Assembly: GCA_019203745.1 (NCBI GenBank)
Contig: CP078104.1
Location: 4,464,001-4,528,000 of the forward strand
Direction of reading: 5' to 3'
DNA: 64,000 nucleotides
Source of the DNA: Chryseobacterium sp. E1
GTDB lineage: Bacteria > Bacteroidota > Bacteroidia > Flavobacteriales > Weeksellaceae
The translations under genes were made by a program, and so were the position numbers. Positions within the stretch are counted from its first letter, which is position 1. Every line of letters begins with the position of its first letter. Shown here piece after piece: positions 22,386 through 31,266 of this stretch. Below the pieces are notes generated by a model, which did no database searches, was not told the origin of the DNA, and saw only the letters and a list, made by a program, of their open reading frames with translations.

Positions 22386-25300
22386 ATGAAAAAAATAATA
22401 ATCCCCATAGGAATACTATTGAGTACAGGCCTTATTAATGCTCAGCTTTCGCCTACAGAAAACTATGTTTATACCAAAACCTACCTTGATCATACCAATC
22501 TTAAGGTAACAGAATCAATACAATATTTTGACGGGCTTTCCAGACCTAAACAGACAGTCAATATCAAAGCATCTCCCGAAGGCAAGGATGTAGTAACCAA
22601 ATTTGAATATGATCTGTTTGGAAGACAGGTTAATGATTATCTTCCTATCCCACAAGGTGGAACATTAAACGGAGGGATTGTATCTAATCCTGAAAGTAAT
22701 GCCCCTTTAATATATGGTGGAGAAAAGATCTATTCCGAGAAAAAACTGGAAAGTTCACCTCTCAACCGGGTTCAGGAACAGGTTCAGGCAGGAAATGACT
22801 GGAGTAACAAACCTGTGAAATTCGAATATGCGGCAGTGACAGTGGCTGATGGAGTGAGAAAATTCACAACGGTGACTACCTGGGAAAATGGAGCAACAAA
22901 ATCAATACTTGGCGAAAATTGGCTGTATACAGACGGCCAGTTGTATAAAAATACCGTGATTGATGAAGATGGTAATAAAACCATCGAATTTAAAAATGGG
23001 AAAGGTCAGGTCATTATGGTGAGAAAAGAAGATGGAAGCAGTACGTATTATGTTTATAATGAGTATGATCAGCTTGCTTTTGTACTTCCGCCTATGGCCA
23101 GTATGAGGGGTGATATTGTTTCCAATACTTTGAAACATAGCGAGTACTGTTACCAATACCGTTACGACGGGCGAGGCAGGTTGGTAGAAAAGAAACTTCC
23201 TGGAAAAGGCTGGGAATATATGGTGTATGATAAGCAGGACAGGCTTATCCTTACCCGGGACACGGTGATGGAAGCGAAAGGGCAATGGCTGTTTAGCAAA
23301 TATGATAAATTTGGCCGTGTAGCGTATACCGGAATCTTATCCGGAGCAGGGAGGGAGCAGATGCAGGCTCAGATTGGAGGACTTAATATTATTGAAGACC
23401 AGATAGATTCAGGATTTAATAAATCCGGAATTATGGTGTATTATACCAATAATTTTTTATCTGATGCTCAGACTGTTCTTACGGTGAATTATTATGGGGT
23501 CTATCCAAGAGATACAAAGAAATACCCGCCTGTTGCTATTTTAGATCAGCCTGTGATCACCCATGTAACTCCTGTGAGTACCTGGAGCATGCCCACAGCT
23601 TCATATGTGAAGAATATTGAGGATGATAACTGGACCAGAAACTATTTATATTATGACTATAGAGGAAGAACGGTGGGAACTCATTCTGTGAATCATCTTG
23701 GAGGGTATACCAGCACAGAATCCCAGCTTGATTTTTCAGGAACACCCAAAATGACCGTTACCAGACATAAGAGATTAGATACCGATGTAGAAAGAGTCAT
23801 TACGGAAACCTTTGAGTATGATCATCAGAACAGGTTGTTGGTTCATAAACACCAGGTAGATAATAACCCTGTTGAATACCTTACCCAAAACAAATACAAT
23901 GAACTCTCTCAGCTGGAGTCCAAGAAAGTAGGCGGAATTGCAGCGGGATCTCCACTTCAGCAAATCGATTATAAATATAATATACGAGGCTGGATGACCA
24001 AAATCAATGACCCTAAAAATCTGAACGGAAAGCTGTTTGGGTATGAAATAAAATATAATCTGACCGAAGGTCTTGAAATCCCGAATGTTGATTTCCCTGA
24101 ACTTAAAGTAAAACCTAAATTCAATGGTAATATTGCAGAGATAGACTGGAAAACCTCTACTGATCCCAACGATTACCTGAGAAGATATGGATATGTGTAT
24201 GATGCTTTGAACAGATTATCGGCAGGCTTTTACCAGAAAAACAATAATCCGTCTGCCAAAGAATATTTTGAGAAGATGGACTATGATGCCAATGGTAATA
24301 TTACCCAGCTTAAAAGATCGGCAGCGTCAGAACAGGGCGTTTCCGCTCTTATCGATAACCTTACTTATGCTTATGAAGGAAACAGGTTGAAGACCGTCAC
24401 CGATAGTTCAACAGATTACAGAGGGTACCCCTGATACCTCCGGAAGCATCATAGGATATGATGATAACGGGAATATGACGGACCAGAAAGATAAAGGGAT
24501 TTTGAATATTACCTACAACTATCTCAATCTGCCGGATTATATCCTTTTCAATAAATTTCTTTCAACCCGTACAGGACAGCTCAGAGAAAATACCCAATAC
24601 CTTTACCGTGCAGACGGTATTAAACTGAGAAAGACCTATAAATATGCACCTTCTAATCCCTTAGGTACCGAAACCAGTTTATATACAAAAACAACTGAAT
24701 ACTTAGACGGCTTCCAATATGAAACTGGTACAGGTAAAAAGAACTTATTTTCGGATTAAAATTTGTTCCCACTCCTGAAGGTTATTATAATTTTGAAAAT
24801 AATAAGTATATTTACAATTACACGGATCATTTAGGAAATGTACGATTAAGTTATTTCAAAAATGATACAGGAATAGAAGTTCTTGAAGAGAATAATTACT
24901 ATCCATTTGGCTTAAAGCATGAAGGATACAATACATTATCTGGAAATCCTAACTACAATTATAAGTACAATGGGAAAGAGTTACAGGCAGAATCTGGGAT
25001 GTATGATTATGGAGCGAGGATGTATATGCCGGAGTTGGGTAGATGGGGTGGTGTAGATCCACTGGCGGAAAAATCAAGAAGATGGTCAACATATAATTAC
25101 GCTTTTGATAATCCCATTAGTTTCATAGATCCTGACGGACGAGAAGGAACAGGCTGGATTGAGCAATTTAATTTAGCTACAGGAAAATCATATACTTATG
25201 ATCCGAATGTGAATACAGTAGAACAAGCAACGGCTGCCGGATATAAGGGAGTAAGTAATGTATATGAAAGCGCTGCTATAAATGGGAAAACAACTATTGC

Positions 25301-25935
25301 CGGAGTTGAACTCAATCATTATTCTTATACCTTAGCATCTAATGGTTCTGTATATGACACTCAAGGTAAACCAATTAACTCTGATTTTTCAACCGAAGCA
25401 GGAACTCCTATTGGAAATGTCCAACCTGGATTTGGGGATTAGGCTTTAATGATGGACCTATCAAAATGATGGGAGGAGCAGGAGATCCATTAGGCGTTTT
25501 TGAAGGCGCAGGAATAGCACTTTCAGCGAGTGGAAATTCAGATGCAAATATTCTTTTAGCTGCTTTATTAATTACAAGAAGTGGAAATACAGGTATTACT
25601 ACAAATATTTTAAATGTAGAAAAAGGAGCTTTGAGTTCAATGCATGAGGGGTTAACTAATGGAACATATACTGTTTCCCAAGAAGCTATGAAAAAGCATG
25701 TATTTGGAGGGGTTGCTGGAAAAAGTCTTTTTATCCAAGTATAAATGCAAATGAAGCTGTACTAAAAGCTGCTGAATATGCTGATAAAAATGCTTTATGG
25801 ATTGGAAATAAAGCTAAAGTTCCTGTTTCAAATACCAATATTGGTGTTTTAGGTAATGGTACTCCAACAAATGTTATTAATGTTTATAAGAATTCTAAAG
25901 GTGCTATTCATGGATCACCAGGAACAGCAAGATAG
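22386..25935 (+). CDS. DUF6443/RHS core polymorphic toxin B with C-terminal toxin tip
   Basis: A large exported RHS protein. The signal peptide is KKIIIPIGILLSTGLINAQ. A DUF6443-like start (SIQYFDGLSRPKQTVNIKAS, KFEYDLFGRQV) leads into many YD repeats. The RHS core ends NYYPFGLKHEGY, YNGKELQAESGMYDYGARMY, GRWGGVDPLAE, NPISFIDPDGREG. After DPDG a unique tip of about 260 residues contains GIALSASGNSDANILLAALL, MKKHVFGGVAGKSLF and INVYKNSKGAIHGSPGTAR. The late His/Lys pattern suggests a BECR-type RNase toxin, but I cannot confirm that. Frame changes near 24430, 24755, 25440 and 25735 are reconstructed. A likely immunity gene starts six bases after the stop. Confidence 0.8.
24831..25140 (+). repeat. 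RHS core 3' segment, copy A (parent)
   Basis: The last ~310 bases of the RHS core inside gene B, from TTAGGAAATGTACGATTAAG to the codons for FIDPDGRE. Near-identical sequence recurs at 26464-26765 and 28112-28423, each time ahead of a different toxin tip. Confidence 0.9.
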
Positions 25936-25941
25936 ATCAAG

Positions 25942-26337
25942 ATGAAAAATATTACAGAAATAATTAAAAAAGTTACACTAGATAATATTAATTGGAAACA
26001 TTCCATTTTTTATCTTGCAATAAATACATTGGACAATAATGAGTTTAAAGTTTCTTTTTGGGATGATGAAGAGAACTGGGCTTCGATTATTGGAGATAAA
26101 GTAACAACAGGCTATATATGGCAAAAATATCCATTGATTATTTGTGAAAAAAATATCATGCCTGATGTGAGAAAAGCACTAATAAATATTGAAAATATTT
26201 ATTATATAGAGGTTGATTCATTAACTGAAGATTTATTTAAAATTGAAGATCAAAATCTTTATAAATATTTTGATGATAATATAGATTTCAAATCATTTAC
26301 AATAGAAGATTTATGGTTTAATACTAATTCTATATAA
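25942..26337 (+). CDS. Putative immunity protein for the RHS B toxin tip
   Basis: A 131-residue, acidic, probably cytosolic protein (MKNITEIIKKVTLDNINWKH to EDLWFNTNSI) that I do not recognise as a named family. The immunity role is inferred from position: it starts six bases after the toxin stop. The two other toxin tips in this locus each have a different small gene in the same place. It is unbroken and very AT-rich, unlike the core it follows. It is closed by the shared repeat R1, which contains a terminator. Confidence 0.6.
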   Translation: MKNITEIIKKVTLDNINWKHSIFYLAINTLDNNEFKVSFWDDEENWASIIGDKVTTGYIWQKYPLIICEKNIMPDVRKALINIENIYYIEVDSLTEDLFKIEDQNLYKYFDDNIDFKSFTIEDLWFNTNSI

Positions 26338-26363
26338 AATAACCAGCTGCGCAAAGTCCCCTC

Positions 26364-26457
26364 GCTGGCGCAAGCGTCACGCTTGTGTCTAAATAAAGCA
26401 AAACCACTGTGAAATTTGCAGTGGTTTTATTTCAATTTGAAAAACTATATTTATAGG
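26364..26457. repeat. Cassette-end repeat R1 with terminator
   Basis: First of three copies of a ~94-bp element: GCTGGCGCAAGCGTCACGC, then AATAAAGCAAAACCACT...AGTGGTTTTATTTCAATTTG, then TATATTTATAG. The AAACCACT/AGTGGTTT hairpin with T-rich tail is a terminator. RHS core copy B starts right after it. Confidence 0.85.
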
Positions 26458-26463
26458 TGAAAT

Positions 26464-27447
26464 CATTTAGGAAGTGTTCATCCAAGTTATTTCAAAAATG
26501 GTACAGGAATAGAACTTCTTGAAGAGAATAATTACTATCCATTTGGCTTAAAACATGAAGGATACAATACATTACCGGGTAATCCGAATTATAACTACAA
26601 GTACAATGGGAAGGAATTACAGACAGAATCTGGAATGTATGATTTTATATGCAAGATTTAGGAAGATGGGGAGTTGTAGACCCACTGGCAGAAACTTCCA
26701 GACGTTGGAGTTCTTATACTTATGCTTTTAATAATGCAATTAGGTTTATTGATCCGGATGGAAGGCAGAATCAAGATATAACATTTGGAAAAAGCATTTC
26801 AGTGGATACACAGAATAAAATTATAAATGATTTGGAAAAAGAAACAGGTTTAAGTTTATCTGTTGGAAGTAATGGAAAGCTTTCTTATAAAGAATCAAAA
26901 TATGGGAGGAAGTCAAACAGCACGTGATATGCTAAAAGGAGCCATTGATAATCATAGAACTGACTATCAGATTAATTCAGATAATACAAGAGGATCTTCA
27001 ATAGATGCAGTAAGTGCAAAAGGAGAAACAATAAATGGAGTGTATGGGTCAACAGTAACATACGATTTGAATATAAATACAGATCAATTAAATAAATTTA
27101 TAGCAGGAACAAGTCAGGCATTAAATCCGCTAACAATGGGATATGATATGACTACTCTTCATGAGATAAGTCATATATATAACAATCTTGACGATCAAGA
27201 TGTAATATATGGTGCGCCAGGGCCAAATGAAAAGGTAATAAATACAATAAGAAGAGAACTAGATGCTTCAGGACAATTTACTCGACCATTTGGTCAAAGA
27301 GAATCGTACAGTCCAATGGATGTTTTATATAAGGGTAAATTATATAATCTGACCCCTTTTGAAAGAGCTCCTGCAGTTATGGGTGGTGACTTTAATAAAA
27401 TTAATGTAAAGAAAAATTTATTTATGCTAACTCCAAATACTAAATAA
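26464..27447 (+). pseudogene. Displaced RHS toxin cassette B: core fragment plus HExxH-type tip
   Basis: Starts with RHS core copy B without an ATG or signal peptide. A real 13-base loss at about 26645 (ATGGAGCGAGGATGT in copy A, TT here) breaks the frame. After DPDGRQN the tip differs completely from cassette A. It includes YGSTVTYDLNINTDQLNKF and TLHEISHIYNNLDDQDV, a zincin HExxH motif, then SPMDVLYKG, so it resembles a metallopeptidase toxin. A further frame change lies near 26905. It cannot be made as a full RHS protein where it stands. It is probably a silent tip that could be recombined onto the parent core. The stop overlaps the next gene's ATG (TAATG). Confidence 0.72.
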
Positions 27448-27982
27448 TGAAAAATTTAATAATTATTTTATTATGCTTTAGTCTATCGGCATATGGACAA
27501 TGTATATGTGAAAGATATGAAAAAGTAATTGATTATGTAAAGCAGGACTTTAAAAATAATGGAACTGAGAAATACTACGAAGGTATTTTAAGTTCCGGAG
27601 CTTATGGGATTTCTATTTATGAAAGTTTTTTCCCATTATATAAGTCTGATAGCTATTTAAATTGGTTAAACATTGAAAAAACTGGACCTATGAAAAAAGA
27701 TACATGTTTATCTAATTTAAATAAAAATATTGGGAAAAAACATGGAAGTCATTTGACTATTATAAAAAAGAAAATGTTTTTACTAAGGATAAATTTAAGG
27801 GGCCTTCTCATATAGCAATTTTTAATGAAATGAGAAATGATTCCTTAAGAGTTGATGTTATATCAAATTCTCGTAAAGGAATTAAATATTGTGGTAGCAT
27901 TAATAAATATCTATTTATTTTTGATAAAAAAGCTGATATTAAAGAAGCAAAAACTTGGAAGTCTCATTATGAGTGCTTATAA
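27447..27982 (+). CDS. Putative immunity protein for the HExxH tip, frameshifted
   Basis: A small exported protein. The signal peptide MKNLIIILLCFSLSAYGQ is followed by CICERYEKVIDYVKQDFK. After a frame change near 27735 it continues GPSHIAIFNEMRNDSLRVDV and ends AKTWKSHYECL, about 178 residues in all. I recognise no family. Immunity is inferred because the ATG overlaps the toxin-tip stop. A periplasmic location would mean the toxin is neutralised outside the cytosol, which would suit an exported metallopeptidase. Confidence 0.55.
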
Positions 27983-28015
27983 ATATTTTGATAAATTAGT
28001 TGGATATTCCTACCA

Positions 28016-28109
28016 GCTGGCGCAAACGTCTCGCTCGTGCCTCAATAAAGCAAAGCCAGTAAAATTTCAGTGGTTTTTATTTCAGCTTGAAAAAGCTATA
28101 TTTATAGAT
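28016..28109. repeat. Cassette-end repeat R2 with terminator
   Basis: Second copy of the cassette-end element (GCTGGCGCAAACGTCTCGC to TATATTTATAG), with the CCAGT/AGTGG hairpin partly degraded. RHS core copy C begins right after it, joined by an in-frame TAA. Confidence 0.85.
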
Positions 28110-28111
28110 AA

Positions 28112-29098
28112 GGAAATGTACGATTAAGTTATTTCAAAAATGATACAGGAATAGAAGTTCTTGAAGAGAATAATTACTATCCATTTGGCTTAAAGCATGA
28201 AGGATACAATACATTATCTGGAAATCCTAACTACAATTATAAATACAACGGTAAAGAGTTGCAAACTGAATCTGGGATGTATGATTATGGAGCAAGGATG
28301 TATATGCCGGAGTTGGGAAGATGGGGTGTTGTAGATCCACTGGCGGAAACTTCCCGACGTTGGAGTACTTATACTTATGCTTTTAATAATGCAATTAGGT
28401 TTATTGATCCGGATGGACGGCAGAATGAAGATATTATTAAAGTAAATTCTCAGGGTTACGTTCAGGAAATTATACCCCAAGAAGGCGCTCACGTTGTCCA
28501 AGATATGAACGGTAATCAACTAAATTTGAATGACTCTGTATTTGACCAAGAACAATTGGGTGACATTGTAAGTTATGCTGGTCGAATGACAGATTACGAA
28601 CTACAGGATGCGGAAGTTAGATTGTTTACTCCTTATTCTGCGCAAGATATGGCAGATGCATTTAATGCCTTAGGAATTGGAGATATTAAAAGCGATGTTG
28701 AGTACAGAAAATCAATAATGGCAACAGGTAGCTTGACATATTTTACTTATGGAGTTGATTTAGGACATGGAAAATTTGATTTTGCAGGAAGTATGGGGAC
28801 TTTAGTCAATACAGATAATGGGAACAATTATCCTCCTTTGCAAGGAGGTGGGGCAACGCCTCCAGATGGAACGGGTGGCTTTGTTAAGTTTGAAGGAAGT
28901 AATACTCTTTACAATGTTTACGATGCGGGAAATTTTATGACTGGAAAGGCTTTTCAGATGGTGGGATATTCTTTGGATACCATAAAAGCTGGAGCTAATG
29001 TTAGCAGCATATTAACTGGAAATGGAAAGGACTCTGCATCAGACCAAAGAGCAATAACAGCAGGCTATAATTATAATAGAGTGGGATGGAAAAAATAA
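28112..29098 (+). CDS. Displaced RHS toxin cassette C, start-less, toxin-44-like tip
   Basis: The core reading frame is intact from GGA at 28112 (GNVRLSYFKND) through MYDYGARMYMPELGRWGVVD and FIDPDGRQNED. It is preceded directly by an in-frame TAA and has no ATG with a plausible ribosome site, so it is probably silent. The ~205-residue tip includes YAGRMTDYELQDAEVRLFT, GVDLGHGKFDFAGSMG, YNVYDAGNFMTGKAFQMVG and DQRAITAGYNYNR. The D-x-GN-F...DQ-AI-AG pattern resembles polymorphic toxin type 44, read by eye only. It overlaps the downstream membrane gene by 13 bases. The core DNA is almost identical to copy A for its first ~130 bases. Confidence 0.72.
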   Translation, partial: GNVRLSYFKNDTGIEVLEENNYYPFGLKHEGYNTLSGNPNYNYKYNGKELQTESGMYDYGARMYMPELGRWGVVDPLAETSRRWSTYTYAFNNAIRFIDPDGRQNEDIIKVNSQGYVQEIIPQEGAHVVQDMNGNQLNLNDSVFDQEQLGDIVSYAGRMTDYELQDAEVRLFTPYSAQDMADAFNALGIGDIKSDVEYRKSIMATGSLTYFTYGVDLGHGKFDFAGSMGTLVNTDNGNNYPPLQGGGATPPDGTGGFVKFEGSNTLYNVYDAGNFMTGKAFQMVGYSLDTIKAGANVSSILTGNGKDSASDQRAITAGYNYNRVGWKK

Positions 29099-29382
29099 AG
29101 ATATCTAAATTAGCATTTATACCATTAGCAATATTTGTTGTAAATTTTACTATCTACTTGTTGATCAAAGTTTATGGGGTAGTTTACATATACAGCAGTG
29201 TAGCTAAGAGAACATTTATATATATATGTTTCCCAATGAATGTACTAGGTTTTATAATAACTATATACTTTCTTGTAAATTTTTTGATTTACAAGAAAAG
29301 TTTTTGGAATGTTATGCTTTGTTTGCCGTTAATGGCACTTATATTCTATTTTTATTTTGTTCCGTTAATATGGGGCAATTAG
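29086..29382 (+). CDS. Putative membrane immunity protein for cassette C
   Basis: A 98-residue integral membrane protein with about three transmembrane segments (LAFIPLAIFVVNFTIYLLI, FPMNVLGFIITIYFLVNFL, FWNVMLCLPLMALIFYFYF). The ATG lies inside the end of the toxin-tip gene, so the two are coupled. A membrane location would fit a toxin acting at the envelope or periplasm. The role is inferred only from position, and the family is not recognised. Confidence 0.55.
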   Translation: MEKIKISKLAFIPLAIFVVNFTIYLLIKVYGVVYIYSSVAKRTFIYICFPMNVLGFIITIYFLVNFLIYKKSFWNVMLCLPLMALIFYFYFVPLIWGN

Positions 29383-29395
29383 TAACAAATAGCCA

Positions 29396-29490
29396 TGTTG
29401 GCGCAAGCATTACGCTTGTGTCTCAATAAAGCAAAACCACTTTAAAATTTGCAGTGGTTTTTATTTCAATTTGAGAAATGTAGATTTATC
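29396..29490. repeat. Cassette-end repeat R3 with terminator
   Basis: Third copy (TTGGCGCAAGCATTACGC...AAAACCACTttaaaatttgcAGTGGTTTTTATTTCAATTTG). It closes the locus, and no RHS core follows it, so the unit order is core-tip-immunity-repeat. Confidence 0.85.
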
Positions 29491-29564
29491 AACAACGCAA
29501 AAATGCTACTACACTTAAAGTCAACTTATATCTCACCCATCTGAATAAATATAAAAAAACTGCA

Positions 29565-29945
29565 TCAATTCAAAAACTCAGTATCCTTAAGTTTCACACA
29601 ATACTCACTTCCCAGATACAGCGGGTTGCCATGCTTTTCAGACCAGAATCCGTCCAATATATCTTTGCTCAGGCAGCGGTATACGGCTACTCCTTTGTAT
29701 ATCTGGTGTTCATCGCCTTCATAATTGAAGTTAAGCACTAAGATTTGATCTTTATAAAATCCGGTTCCGTTTTGAATATGGTCACCAATGATCCATTGAG
29801 CAACGATACGGTTATTTTCATCAACAGATAAGATTAATATACCGTCATAGGAAGGCTGGTCAGATTCTACCTGATTACTTCCTTTAATGGAATACGTTCC
29901 TGCCAGATCATGTACCGTCATTGATTTGTTTTTTATAGACTGCAA
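29565..29945 (-). CDS. Hypothetical beta-rich small protein
   Basis: An intact 126-residue protein; an internal Met (MTVHDLAGTYSIKG) at 29921 may be the true start. Alternating hydrophobic strands (YDGILILSVDENNRIVAQWI, DQILVLNFNYEG, IYKGVAVYRCL) and Gly-Thr near the start suggest a small beta-barrel or lipocalin-like fold. There is no signal peptide. I cannot assign a function. It is transcribed toward the RHS locus. Confidence 0.6.
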   Translation of the reverse strand: MQSIKNKSMTVHDLAGTYSIKGSNQVESDQPSYDGILILSVDENNRIVAQWIIGDHIQNGTGFYKDQILVLNFNYEGDEHQIYKGVAVYRCLSKDILDGFWSEKHGNPLYLGSEYCVKLKDTEFLN

Positions 29946-30114
29946 ATTTAGAAAATCTTATTCTCATAACCCAAATGTATAGTAACCAAGCATGCTCCCG
30001 GGCTTACGGGCTAATTACATCATGAATAGTACTTCCCGCTTCCTGCCTTTTTACTCATTCTTTCTTTCCCACGAATCTAAATTAAACTCTATTTTTGTCA
30101 CAAATTAATTATAG

Positions 30115-30364
30115 ATGATTCCTTTTCTTTTGATCGCTAACCTTATCACCTTCGGAGTCTTTGGATTTGATAAGTGGCAGGCCAAAAACAACAATGGCGG
30201 ATTTCTGAAATACCCTTCTGGGACTTTCACTCATAGGAGTAGTGGGCGCTGCTTCCGGAATGATCCTCTTCAATCATAAAGTTTCCAAAAAATCTTTTCT
30301 TGTCAAATTTATTATCGTGGTGTTAATTGATCTTGTCCTGCTTTACAGGCTCATAAGACATTAA
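30115..30364 (+). CDS. DUF1294 family membrane protein, frameshifted
   Basis: A short membrane protein. MIPFLLIANLITFGVFGFDK is the first transmembrane segment and holds the DUF1294 signature FDKxxAK (FDKWQAKNNN). After a frame change near 30205, RISEI, LIGVVGAASGMILFNHKVSK and FLVKFIIVVLIDLVLLY give the second conserved block and a last transmembrane segment. About 83 residues. Function of the family is unknown. It was recovered by joining frames by eye because no single frame is long enough. Confidence 0.65.
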
Positions 30365-30463
30365 TAACTGTCGTTTTTAAATATCTTAACCTTTTTAGCA
30401 ATCTGTAACAGGTGGACGGCATTATTTTTTCACTTTATCAGGCAACACCAAAAATATAATATT

Positions 30464-31011
30464 ATGTCAAAAAGATTGCAATTCTGGCCACTAACGGCTT
30501 TGAGGAAAGTGAGCTTCAGTCACCCAAAGAATACCTGGAGCAGCAGGGATGGACGGCTCACATAGTAAGTCCGGAGTCCGGAACCATTAAATCCTGGGCA
30601 GAAAAAGACTGGGGAAAAGAATATCCTGTAGACAAGCCCCTGAATGAAGCATCAGCCTCTGATTATGATGCACTCGTACTTCCGGGAGGGGTCATCAACC
30701 CGGATCAGTTAAGGACCAATGATCAGGCTTTATCATTTGTGAAAGATTTCTTTATACAGAACAAACCTGTAGCAGCGATCTGTCACGGCCCTCAGCTTTT
30801 GATCAATGCAGAGGTTGTCAATGGAAAGAATATGACTTCAGTGAATTCGATCAGCAAAGATCTCATCAATGCCGGAGCCCATTGGGTAGACCGGGAAGTG
30901 GTTGTAGATAATGGATTGGTAACAAGCAGGACCCCAAAAGACCTTCCGGCTTTCAATACCAAAATGGTAGAAGAATTCAAAGAAGGAAAACATAGCGGAC
31001 AGAGCGTCTGA
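30464..31011 (+). CDS. PfpI/DJ-1 type 1 glutamine amidotransferase-like protein
   Basis: A cytosolic DJ-1/PfpI superfamily protein of about 182 residues. After one frame change near 30472 it reads KIAILATNGFEESELQSPKE, the usual strand plus Glu of the family. LVLPGGVINPDQLR and AAICHGPQLL provide the nucleophile elbow with Cys, and GAHWVDREVVVDNGLVTSR is the late conserved block. Members are stress-protective hydrolases, deglycase-like enzymes or proteases, and this one cannot be assigned further. It ends with EEFKEGKHSGQSV and is followed by a hairpin terminator. Confidence 0.88.
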
Positions 31012-31020
31012 ATAAATAAC

Positions 31021-31058
31021 AGGAAGCCTGGATGTAACGGTCCGGGCTTCTGATTTTT
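31021..31058 (+). terminator. Terminator after the PfpI-like gene
   Basis: GAAGCCTGGAtgtaacggTCCGGGCTTC followed by TGATTTTT, within 50 bases of the stop. Confidence 0.7.
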
Positions 31059-31240
31059 AAAAATTGATAATGAATACTCTATATTTCTGCGGTAATTTTA
31101 CCGGGATAAAGGTGAAAAGGGAAGTGCAGACGCTTCCTGCTCTATATTTTGAATGGTGTTTTAAACCGGATTGATATAAAATTCTCATTATGAAATTGTT
31201 AAATATTGCATAAACTTTTAATTAATTCATTTAAAATCAC

Positions 31241-31248
31241 TATTTTTG
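31241..31248 (+). promoter_or_regulatory. -7 box of the typA promoter
   Basis: TATTTTTG matches TANNTTTG, 19 bases before the typA ATG. The short leader agrees with a strong housekeeping promoter. Confidence 0.6.
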
Positions 31249-31266
31249 CACCCGTAAAAATCCTAT

